Part shown: piece after piece, positions 1-6,065 of the stretch
How positions within the stretch are numbered: the stretch's first letter is position 1
Layout: each line of letters opens with the position of its first letter
NCBI GenBank assembly: GCA_003577365.1
Contig: QEUY01000402.1
Span: 1 to 7,216, forward strand
Reading direction: 5' to 3'
Length of the DNA: 7,216 nucleotides
DNA from: Chloroflexota bacterium
GTDB taxonomy: Bacteria; Chloroflexota; Anaerolineae; Caldilineales; Caldilineaceae
Program-made: the position numbers and the translations under genes
Notes under the pieces: generated by a model
The model's input: the letters and a program-made list of their open reading frames with translations, nothing else
What the model was told of the DNA's origin: nothing
Database searches by the model: none

Positions 1-1203
1 GACGCAAACGGGGCCGAACTGGACATCCTCGTTCAGGCTTCGCATCTGCCGCGCGCTGCCGCGCTGCTGGCCCGGCTTGGCTTTCTGCCCTTGCCCAGCC
101 TGGGCTATGCCCCGCATCGCTTTTTTGTGACCTATGACCGGCAGAGCGGCAGTTGGTTCAAGGTGGATGTAGTCACCCAGGTGGCCTATGGTTCGCCGAC
201 GCCGGTCTTTTATACCGCGCTGGCCGAGGCTTGTCTGCAGCGGCGGCGGCGCGCCGGCGCGGCCTATGTGCCAGCCCCGGAAGCCGAGCTGATCGCGCTG
301 CTGCTGCACTGCGTGTTGGACAAGGGGCGCTTTGCGCCGGCCCATATCGAGCGGCTCCAAACGCTGCGCCGGGCGGTGACGGATGAGGGCTGGATGGCCG
401 AACTGCTCCGGCGCTATTGGCCGGCGCCGGTAGACTGGGCCTGGCTCGCCGCGCAGATCGACGCCGAAGCCTGGGAGGATCTGCGGGCCGCGGGGCGGGC
501 CATCCTGCGCCATCGCTCGGCGCCGCAGAAGGTGGCCGCCGGGCTGCGCGGCGTCTATTCCCGCGGCCTGCGCAAACTCAACCGGACGCTCACGGCGCGC
601 AGCCCGCGCTCGCTGCGCGTGGCGCTGCTCGCCCCCGACGGCGCAGGCAAATCGACGCTGGTGCAGGGCATCCGCGCCGCGTACCCTTTTCCGGTGCGCA
701 CGCTCTATATGGGGCTGTATCAGAAGCGCGCCGGCAGGCGTGCCGTGGCCGCGCTGCCCGGCGTGGGGCTGGCCCTGCGGCTGGGCACGCTGTGGGGGCG
801 CTCTCTGCAGGCCATCTATCACCAGGCGCGGCGGCGGCTGGTGATCTTTGACCGCTACACCTATGACGCGCTGCTCGCACCGCCGCGGCGGCTGGGGCGC
901 ATACAGGCCGCGCGACGCCGGCTCATCGCCCATGCCTGCCCTGCGCCCGACCTGGTGATCGTCTTGGACGCACCGGGTGATGTGCTTTTTGCGCGCAAGG
1001 GCGAACACAGCGCCGAGGCGCTGGAACGCCAGCGCCAGCAATATCTGGCCCTGCGCGACTCGATCGCGCAACTGGTTGTAGTCGACGCAACCCAGGATGA
1101 AGAACAACTTCGCCGCACTGCGCTTGCCTTGATCTGGGATGCCCAGGTTAAGCGTCACATTGGCCCTGGCGAAACCCGCATCGAAGAGGTAGTGACCGCA
1201 TGA
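1..1203 (+). CDS. Nucleotidyltransferase-like / thymidylate-kinase-like fusion protein (5' end outside window)
   Basis: The frame is open from base 1 without a stop, so the gene begins upstream; the TTG at 91 is internal. 400 residues are visible (numbered from base 1). N-terminal part: ELDILV at residues 6-11 resembles the metal-binding acidic motif of nucleotidyltransferase-fold proteins (PF14907 type), and a further Asp occurs in WFKVDV (D56). C-terminal part: a Walker A loop APDGAGKST at 211-219, a DRY motif at 284-286 as in thymidylate/deoxynucleoside kinases, and a lid-like stretch rich in Arg, Lys and Glu after LDAPGDVLFARKGE (322-335). Such kinase-like domains transfer phosphate from ATP, but the substrate here is unknown and DNA-precursor synthesis is unlikely given the neighbours. 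No signal peptide or membrane segment is seen, so it is probably cytoplasmic. Its stop overlaps the next start (ATGA at 1200-1203), indicating translational coupling. The kinase fold is well supported; the N-terminal assignment is moderate because its beginning is missing. Confidence 0.82.
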   Translation, partial: DANGAELDILVQASHLPRAAALLARLGFLPLPSLGYAPHRFFVTYDRQSGSWFKVDVVTQVAYGSPTPVFYTALAEACLQRRRRAGAAYVPAPEAELIALLLHCVLDKGRFAPAHIERLQTLRRAVTDEGWMAELLRRYWPAPVDWAWLAAQIDAEAWEDLRAAGRAILRHRSAPQKVAAGLRGVYSRGLRKLNRTLTARSPRSLRVALLAPDGAGKSTLVQGIRAAYPFPVRTLYMGLYQKRAGRRAVAALPGVGLALRLGTLWGRSLQAIYHQARRRLVIFDRYTYDALLAPPRRLGRIQAARRRLIAHACPAPDLVIVLDAPGDVLFARKGEHSAEALERQRQQYLALRDSIAQLVVVDATQDEEQLRRTALALIWDAQVKRHIGPGETRIEEVVTA

Positions 1204-2837
1204 CTCAAACCCCTGTCCGCCGTTGCTTTCTATCGTTTCGTCCAGGCCGCATGCCACGCCTGGCTGCCGCCAAGCTGTGGGGGCTATGTCTTGGGGCGCT
1301 GTGCCTGGGCGTCGGCTTGGGGGTGCTGCTGCTTGCGCCCGGCCCGGCGCAGGCGCACCCGCTGCCCAGCGCGGCGGCCCAGACCGCACCTGTCGTCGAG
1401 GTGACGCCGGAGCCGATCGCGCCCGTCTTGGCGCCGGTGCAGCTCGACCTCGGCGCCGTGATCTCCGGCACGACTGTCATCTATACGATCTATGCGACGA
1501 ATATCACCGACCACCCGCTGTGGGATGTGACGCTCCAGCTTCCGTTGCCGGAAGGGGCCATGCTGCTGTCGGCGCAGGCTTCGTCGCGCTTTGTCGTCGA
1601 TTTTGACAAGGGGGTCGTCTCGTTCTATGTGCCGGACCTCGACCCCAACGTCAAGAGCGGCCCGCAGCGTGTCCAGATCGTCGTCCCCGGCGGGGAGGAC
1701 AGCTTTGCCACGACCCATGTGGAGGCGTCGTGGAAATATCTGGACTCGATCATGCGCCAGAGCAGCGCGTTTTTGGCGAGAGCCGAGACCAGCGCGGCCA
1801 GCATGGTCCCAGGCACTTCGCGCCAGGTGGTCGCCGATATGGTGGGCGAGGTCCCGCTGGACCATGTGGACCTGACCGGCGTCATGATCCAACAGGAAGG
1901 TTCGCTCTATCGCCTGGACTTGCAGTTGGCCGGGCCGCTGGGGCCGCCCGGCGAGACCGCAGAATACACGGTCTATATTGACAGCGACTGCAACCCGGCC
2001 ACGGGCCGCAGCCGCGAGGCGCTGGGCGCGGAACACCGCCTGGAGTACCGCCACGACCGCGGGCGGGCCGACCTGAGCACCTGGACGGTGGCCCCCGACA
2101 ACCGCGGCCAATGGCTGCTCGCCGGCTCGATCGGCGTCAACAGCCCGGCGGGGAGCCAGACCATCTCGCTGTGGATCCCCGCGGTGCTGCTTGACAACAG
2201 CCGCCAGTTCTGCTGGCTGGCCGAAAGCGAACAGCGCACCCCTGCCGACGCGCCCAAGCTGCCCAAGGACCGCCTGCCGAATGGCGCGGTCGACCCGGCC
2301 TTTACCCGTTTTGGCAACTGGGAGGAGGTGAGCGCCGCCCAGAGCAACCGATTTGTCGTCTCGGCCCCGCCGCAAGACCCGACCGTAGGCGCGGCGACCT
2401 TGGCCCAACAGGTGTTGCAGGCGTCTATCCCCGCGGCGGAGACGCCGATCACCGGCAAGCTGGCGATCCCGTTCAGCAACGCACAGGGCGGATACGACAT
2501 CTATCTGTTCTCCATGCCCGATGGTCTGCTGCTCCAGCAGATCCCGAACGCGCAACAGCCGGCGCTGCGCTCCGACGGCGCTATCCTTCCTACAGCCTGC
2601 AGGGGTCGCAGTTGGTCTATGAGAGCTGGCAGTCGCCGCCCGCCGAACCAGCCGGCCTGGTCCAGACAGCGGGTGAACTGGCCGGGGTCACGCTGGCGCT
2701 GTGTGACGCCGGCGTCTCGGCCCAGGCGGGCGGCTCGACCTGCGCCAACGCCAGCAGCCTGCAGGCGCTGCTCTCGCTCGACGCCCTGGCCGCGATCCAC
2801 GGCACGCATCCGCTCTGGGCTGCCAACGGCCAAGTGA
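1200..2837 (+). CDS. Secreted beta-sandwich/beta-propeller protein, N-terminal part of a frame-broken gene
   Basis: The ATG at 1200 overlaps the upstream stop and has a GAAGAGGT ribosome-binding site at 1183-1190. A second ATG at 1251 would give a more typical 35-residue signal peptide but has no clear ribosome-binding site. The basic N-terminus, a hydrophobic core at about 26-46 and PAQA followed by H53 form a signal peptide with an AxA cleavage site. Residues about 82-163 look like a DUF11-type beta domain (ISGTTVIYTIYATNIT, then PLPEGAMLLSA). Residues about 222-371 resemble a CBM9/DOMON-like beta sandwich, with YIDSDCNPATG around D261 and D263. From about 419 a TolB/PD40-type propeller begins (YDIYLFSMPDG). 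After about base 2579 this frame becomes Arg/Pro/Ser-rich and loses the propeller pattern, so the last ~85 residues are probably not the true sequence; the real continuation is in another frame. The intact protein would be exported and could bind glycan or act as a scaffold; no catalytic motif is seen. Confidence 0.75.
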   Translation: MTQTPVRRCFLSFRPGRMPRLAAAKLWGLCLGALCLGVGLGVLLLAPGPAQAHPLPSAAAQTAPVVEVTPEPIAPVLAPVQLDLGAVISGTTVIYTIYATNITDHPLWDVTLQLPLPEGAMLLSAQASSRFVVDFDKGVVSFYVPDLDPNVKSGPQRVQIVVPGGEDSFATTHVEASWKYLDSIMRQSSAFLARAETSAASMVPGTSRQVVADMVGEVPLDHVDLTGVMIQQEGSLYRLDLQLAGPLGPPGETAEYTVYIDSDCNPATGRSREALGAEHRLEYRHDRGRADLSTWTVAPDNRGQWLLAGSIGVNSPAGSQTISLWIPAVLLDNSRQFCWLAESEQRTPADAPKLPKDRLPNGAVDPAFTRFGNWEEVSAAQSNRFVVSAPPQDPTVGAATLAQQVLQASIPAAETPITGKLAIPFSNAQGGYDIYLFSMPDGLLLQQIPNAQQPALRSDGAILPTACRGRSWSMRAGSRRPPNQPAWSRQRVNWPGSRWRCVTPASRPRRAARPAPTPAACRRCSRSTPWPRSTARIRSGLPTAK

Positions 2838-3277
2838 TCTATCGCAGTTGCCCGGCATGGAATGGCCTGGAACGATGCGGCATCTACAGCACCCAGATCG
2901 CCACCGGCAGCGCGGGCCAACCCTCGTTTCCCACCCTGCTGACCTACCAGCCCTGGGCCTTTCCGAACGATACGAAGGATGGCTATCTGGCGCTGACGGG
3001 CCGCCAGGGTGAAGACTGGGAAGTCTATGCCCTGAGTCTGGATGGCAGTTGGATGGTCAACGTCTCGCGCAACGCGTCCGCGCAAGATGGGCTGGCCGCA
3101 ATCTCGCCGGACGCGCACTGGATTGCGTTTGTCTCCAACCGTGGGGGTAAATGGGCCGTCTGGGCGGCGTCGCTGCCCGGCGGCAGCGCCCAAAAGCTCT
3201 TTGACCTGCCGAGCAGTGGCGCTTGGGCCACCGACGAGCAGGAGTGGGTACGCCAACGGATTGCCTGGGGCCAATAG
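2579..3277 (+). pseudogene. C-terminal beta-propeller part of the same gene, shifted out of frame
   Basis: This frame continues the propeller begun in the gene starting at 1200. Read from 2579 it gives RYPSYSLQGSQLVYESW directly after the RSDG of the upstream frame, matching the usual SPDG-x-x-IAYxS rhythm of PD40/TolB blades. Later blades are clear: GYLALTGRQGEDWEVYALSLDG, then ISPDAHWIAFVSNRGGKW (SPD at base 3104). A single missing base near GACGGCGCTAT explains the break; one extra C (GGCCGC) would restore a 692-residue reading frame from 1200 to the TAG at 3275-3277. A separate gene starting at TTG 2612 is unlikely: it would begin inside a blade, has no ribosome-binding site and no signal peptide. 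The change may be a real inactivating mutation or a sequencing/assembly error; the downstream frame shows no stop, which favours a recent event or an error. Confidence 0.72.
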
Positions 3278-3330
3278 CCACGGCTCACGGTGAGGCCGCT
3301 ATCCTGGTTGTGATCTGGGCTGTTTGCTGG

Positions 3331-3398
3331 ATCACTGTCTGGGGCAAGCGTCCCAATTTATCACCTGGGGGCGGCTGCCCCCATTTATCGCCTGGGGA
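3331..3398 (+). repeat. Degenerate 27-29 base tandem repeat forming two tetraloop hairpins
   Basis: The 125-base gap between the propeller gene and the GT4 gene contains units starting ATCAC at 3331, ATCAC at 3360 and ATCGC at 3387; the first two end in CCCAATTT or CCCATTT. Each full unit holds an inverted repeat with a four-base loop: TGGGGC-AAGC-GTCCCA at 3340-3355 (one G-U pair) and TGGGGGC-GGCT-GCCCCCA at 3366-3383 (perfect, 7 pairs). The third, partial unit supplies the GGGGAG that sits just upstream of the GT4 start codon. Neither hairpin is followed by a U-run, so they are not typical terminators. They may affect read-through, RNA stability or translation of the GT4 gene; that role is inference. 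The rest of the gap (3278-3330) shows only a small imperfect palindrome at 3281-3298. Confidence 0.55.
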
Positions 3399-3402
3399 GC
3401 CT

Positions 3403-4770
3403 ATGAACACCACGCCAGCTACCGCTGCTTCCACCCAAGAACTGCACCGCCGCAAGACGGTTGCCCGTGCGGCGCGCGCCGGTCGTCGGCCCACATCCGG
3501 CAATGGCACGGGGCCTGCGCCGCGCTCCGACCTGAAGATCGCCTATCTGGTCTCACGCTTTCCAAAGCTGACCGAAACATTCGTGCTCTATGAGATGCTG
3601 GCGCTGGAACAACAGGGGATCGAGATGGAGCTATACCCGCTGCAGCGTGAGCAGACCCAGGTGATCAACGCCGAGGCGCTGCCCTATGTGCAGCGTGCCC
3701 ACTTTCAGCCGTTTGTCAGCCGGCTGATCCTGCTCGCCCATCTGTACTATCTGAAGCATGCCCCGCGCGCCTATTGGTCGACGCTGTGGACAATGCTGCG
3801 CGCCAACTGGGGCAGCTTGCGTATGTTCGGCGGCGTCTTGGCCTTCTGGCCCAAGGTGGTCTATTTCGCCCGCCACATGCAGGAGAAGGGGATCACCCAT
3901 CTGCACGCCCACTTTGCCAGCCACCCGGCGGCAGCCGCCTTTGCGGTTCACCGCCTGACCGGCATCCCCTACAGCTTTACGGCGCACGGCTCCGACCTGC
4001 ATCGCGACCAGCATATGTTGGTGGAGAAAGTAGCCGAGGCCGCGTTTGTTGTCGCCATCTCAGAGTATAACAAACGCATGATTGTCGAGGTGTGTGGCGG
4101 GCGCTATGCCGATAAAGTAGACGTGCTGCACTGCGGCGCCGATACCAAGGTGTTTTTGCCGCGGCTGGAGCCGACGCCGTGTGACCGCGGGGAAGGGCCG
4201 CTGCAGATCCTCTGCATCGGCACGCTGCATGAAGTCAAAGGCCAGGTCTATTTGCTCGATGCCTGCCGGCTGTTGAAAGAGCGGGGCGTGGACTTCCGCT
4301 GTCACTTTGTGGGGGATGGCCCCGACCGGGCGGCGCTTGTCAAACACGCCGCGCAGATCGGCGTGGCGGATCGCGTCGAGTTCCACGGCCACCTCACGCG
4401 CCCCGACGTGGCCAAGCGGCTGCACAGCGCCGATGTGCTTGTGACCCCCAGCGTGCCTTCGCGCGACGGGCGGCGCGAGGGCATCCCCGTCGTGCTGATG
4501 GAAGCGATGGGCTGCGGGCTGCCCGTGGTCGCCAGCGACCTCTCGGGCATTCCCGAACTGGTCGAGGACGGCGTATCGGGCTATCTGGTCGCCCCGCGTG
4601 ATGTGCAGGGGCTGGCCGATGCCGTGGAACGACTTTCGGCGGATGCGGAACTGCGCCAACGGCTGGGCCGGGCCGGGCGCACCCAGGTCTTCCGCAATTT
4701 TAACTTGCGCGTCAACGCCGCGGCGTTGGTCGAACGCTTCCGCAGAAAGGCGGAACAACCATGCGCTTGA
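3403..4770 (+). CDS. GT4-family glycosyltransferase
   Basis: This is a 455-residue retaining glycosyltransferase of the GT4 family with a GT-B fold, expected to move a sugar from a nucleotide donor to a glycan or lipid-linked acceptor at the inner membrane face. The first Rossmann domain starts at K45 (KIAYLVSRFPKLTETFVLYEM), followed by HAHF at 168-171 and TAHGSDL at 193-199. The donor-binding domain shows IGTLHEVKG, HFVGDGP and the EX7E signature, E359 and E367 in EGIPVVLMEAMGCG, then PVVASDLSGIPELVEDGVSGYLV. Start choice: ATG 3403 has GGGGAG at 3394-3399, a rather short 3-base spacer. The frame stays open upstream to a TTG at 3223, but that would overlap the previous gene and encode low-quality sequence. 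Residues 1-44 are a basic, Ala/Thr/Arg-rich, probably disordered extension. No signal peptide is seen. The end overlaps the next gene by 10 bases, so the two are probably co-translated. The family is certain; donor and acceptor cannot be told from sequence. Confidence 0.95.
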   Translation: MNTTPATAASTQELHRRKTVARAARAGRRPTSGNGTGPAPRSDLKIAYLVSRFPKLTETFVLYEMLALEQQGIEMELYPLQREQTQVINAEALPYVQRAHFQPFVSRLILLAHLYYLKHAPRAYWSTLWTMLRANWGSLRMFGGVLAFWPKVVYFARHMQEKGITHLHAHFASHPAAAAFAVHRLTGIPYSFTAHGSDLHRDQHMLVEKVAEAAFVVAISEYNKRMIVEVCGGRYADKVDVLHCGADTKVFLPRLEPTPCDRGEGPLQILCIGTLHEVKGQVYLLDACRLLKERGVDFRCHFVGDGPDRAALVKHAAQIGVADRVEFHGHLTRPDVAKRLHSADVLVTPSVPSRDGRREGIPVVLMEAMGCGLPVVASDLSGIPELVEDGVSGYLVAPRDVQGLADAVERLSADAELRQRLGRAGRTQVFRNFNLRVNAAALVERFRRKAEQPCA

Positions 4771-5912
4771 TGCTTTTTTGGGGCGCGGCGGCGCTGGCTG
4801 CCTACACCTATATCGGTTTTCCGCTGCTCGTCGTGCTGCGCGGCCTGGTGCGGCAGCGCAGCTACCGGAGCGCAGCGATCGAACCCACGGTGAGTTTGAT
4901 CATCGCCGCCCACAACGAGGCCAAATCGATCCGCGGCAAGCTGGAGAACGTGCTGGCGCTCGACTATCCGGCGCACCGGCTGGAGGTCGTGATTGCGTCC
5001 GACGGCTCGACCGACGGCACCGATGCGATCGTCCAAGAGTATGCGGGGCGCGGCGTGCGGCTGTTGTCGCTGCCCCGCCAGGGCAAAGCGCCGGCGCTCA
5101 ACGCCGCGGTCGCCGCGTCCACGGGCGAGATCCTGGTCTTTTCGGATGCCAACAGCATCTATGCGCCCCAGGCGATCCGCGCCTTGGTGCGGCCTTTTGC
5201 CGACCCCGCGGTCGGCGGCGTGGCGGGCAATCAATGCTATCTCAAACAGGGCGCGGCGGGCAAGGTCAATGCGGGCGAGCACAGCTATTGGGATTTCGAC
5301 CGCAAGCTCAAAGAGTATGAGAGTAGGGCGGGCAACACGATCTCGGCCACGGGCGCGATCTATGCCATTCGCCGCACGCTCTTTCAGCCCGTCCCCGGCG
5401 GCGTCACCGACGACTTCACCCTCTCGACGGGGGTGATCGCCCAGGGGCGGCGGCTGGTCTTTGCGCCGGATGCCATCGCCTATGAGCCGGTCTCCGGCAC
5501 AAGCGAGGCGGAGTTTGCGCGCAAGGTGCGGGTGATCACGCGCGGGCTGCGCGCCGTGCAGTTGCGCAGTGAACTGCTGAACCCGTTCCGCTATGGCTTC
5601 TATGCGCTGCAACTGTTTTCGCACAAGGTGCTGCGCCGGTTGGTCGTGCTGCCCCTGCTGGTGCTGGCGCTGGTCACCCCCCTGCTCTGGGCCAAGGGAC
5701 GCCTCTATCGCTTAGCGGCGCTGGCCGAGGCGCTGTTTGCCGGGCTGGCTGCCGCGGGCTATGGGCTGCAGCACACGCCGCTGGGGCGGAAGAAGCCGTT
5801 TGCGATCCCATTCTATTTTGTCATGGTCAACTTCGCCGCGCTTCTGGCGGCGCTCAATGTAGTGCGCGGCCGCAAGATTGAGCGGTGGGAGCCTCAGCGC
5901 GTGGCCGAGTGA
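4761..5912 (+). CDS. Membrane-anchored GT2-family glycosyltransferase
   Basis: This is a 383-residue inverting glycosyltransferase of the GT2 family (GT-A fold), of the processive-like, membrane-bound type that extends polysaccharides. An N-terminal membrane segment lies at about 5-27. The catalytic domain has TVSLIIAAHNEA (43-54), ASDGSTDGT (79-87), the metal/nucleotide-binding SDAN with D129, and TDDF with D217/D218 as the likely catalytic acidic pair. RKVRVITRG (254-262) sits where cellulose-synthase-like enzymes carry the Q/RXXRW motif; the Trp is absent, so true processivity is uncertain. Three hydrophobic segments follow, at about 293-313, 318-339 and 350-373. ATG 4761 has GAAAGG at 4745-4750 and overlaps the GT4 stop by 10 bases; an in-frame ATG at 4770 is a less likely alternative start. 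The pairing with GT4 suggests the two act in one glycan pathway. The family is very secure, the sugar and polymer are unknown. Confidence 0.95.
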   Translation: MRLMLFWGAAALAAYTYIGFPLLVVLRGLVRQRSYRSAAIEPTVSLIIAAHNEAKSIRGKLENVLALDYPAHRLEVVIASDGSTDGTDAIVQEYAGRGVRLLSLPRQGKAPALNAAVAASTGEILVFSDANSIYAPQAIRALVRPFADPAVGGVAGNQCYLKQGAAGKVNAGEHSYWDFDRKLKEYESRAGNTISATGAIYAIRRTLFQPVPGGVTDDFTLSTGVIAQGRRLVFAPDAIAYEPVSGTSEAEFARKVRVITRGLRAVQLRSELLNPFRYGFYALQLFSHKVLRRLVVLPLLVLALVTPLLWAKGRLYRLAALAEALFAGLAAAGYGLQHTPLGRKKPFAIPFYFVMVNFAALLAALNVVRGRKIERWEPQRVAE

Positions 5913-5938
5913 GGCGCGCCGCTGGGACTGACGGCCAC
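5901..5938 (+). terminator. Weak hairpin spanning the GT2 stop codon
   Basis: GTGGCCG at 5901-5907 is the exact reverse complement of CGGCCAC at 5932-5938. Inside, AGT and ACT can add three pairs beyond a two-base bulge, and the loop contains the palindrome GGCGCGCC. The stop codon TGA (5910-5912) is inside the structure. There is no T-run after it, so it is not a standard intrinsic terminator; it may instead slow 3' decay or be chance in GC-rich DNA. Confidence 0.25.
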
Positions 5939-5963
5939 AGGATAGTTGCCTCGCTAGGCTTGC

Positions 5964-6011
5964 ACAGATAGCTGGTACAGATAAAGGTGTACAGACAGGT
6001 TTATACAGACA
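5964..6011 (+). repeat. Four ACAGAYA motifs at 13-14 base spacing
   Basis: ACAGATA occurs at 5964-5970 and 5977-5983, and ACAGACA at 5991-5997 and 6005-6011, giving start-to-start steps of 13, 14 and 14 bases. The bases between the motifs vary, so this is either a decayed 14-base tandem repeat or an array of direct binding sites. It lies in the only clearly less GC-rich stretch of the window, just upstream of the lipoprotein gene. A regulatory role is inference; I see no convincing -35/-10 pair in it. Confidence 0.6.
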
Positions 6012-6016
6012 GACTT

Positions 6017-6046
6017 GAAGATTTGTATTGCGAAGATTTGTATTGC
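6017..6046 (+). repeat. Perfect 15-base tandem duplication
   Basis: GAAGATTTGTATTGC occurs at 6017-6031 and again, identically and without a gap, at 6032-6046. It ends seven bases before the ribosome-binding site of the lipoprotein gene and follows directly on the ACAGAYA array. The exact identity of the two copies suggests a recent slippage duplication or a maintained site. It changes the spacing between any upstream promoter and the gene. Confidence 0.85.
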
Positions 6047-6052
6047 TATGGA

Positions 6053-6060
6053 GAGAGGTG
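6053..6060 (+). promoter_or_regulatory. Ribosome-binding site for the lipoprotein gene
   Basis: GAGAGGTG, containing GAGGTG complementary to the 16S rRNA tail, lies five bases before GTG 6066. This decides the start: the in-frame ATG at 6048 and GTG at 6060 lie before or inside this site and have no purine-rich site at suitable distance. Confidence 0.6.
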
Positions 6061-6065
6061 TGTTT

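Noticed and set aside
91..93. TTG as start of the first gene
   Set aside because: The frame is open to base 1 and the residues before it (ELDILV) look like part of the domain, so the true start is upstream of the window.
1284..2555. Long open frame on the - strand (about 423 codons) opposite the secreted protein gene
   Set aside because: It is Arg/Gly/Ala-rich without recognisable motifs, and the + strand there encodes a signal peptide and clear beta domains. Long antisense frames are expected in GC-rich codon-biased DNA.
2570..2590. Programmed ribosomal frameshift joining the two propeller frames
   Set aside because: There is no slippery heptamer or A/T-rich run at the junction and no clear stimulatory structure was seen; a lost base or sequence error is simpler.
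2501..3274. Open frame on the - strand opposite the propeller region
   Set aside because: The + strand blades (SPDAHWIAF and similar) are convincing, while the antisense product is low-complexity Arg/Gly/Ala-rich sequence.
3281..3298. Small palindrome CGGCTCAC-G-GTGAGGCCG after the propeller gene stop, as a terminator
   Set aside because: The loop is too small without opening pairs, the stem has a bulge and no T-run follows.
3223..3402. Upstream extension of the GT4 gene from TTG 3223
   Set aside because: It would overlap the propeller gene by 55 bases, encodes the repeat region and has no family similarity; ATG 3403 with GGGGAG is better.
4581..5624. Long open frame on the - strand (about 347 codons) opposite the two glycosyltransferases
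   Set aside because: The + strand carries all GT4 and GT2 signature motifs in this stretch; the antisense peptide has shadow-frame composition and no domain I recognise.
6015..6043. Possible promoter TTGAAG with TTGTAT or TGTATT at 17-18 bases
   Set aside because: The -10 match is poor (three or four of six), and the start site would leave almost no leader before the ribosome-binding site.
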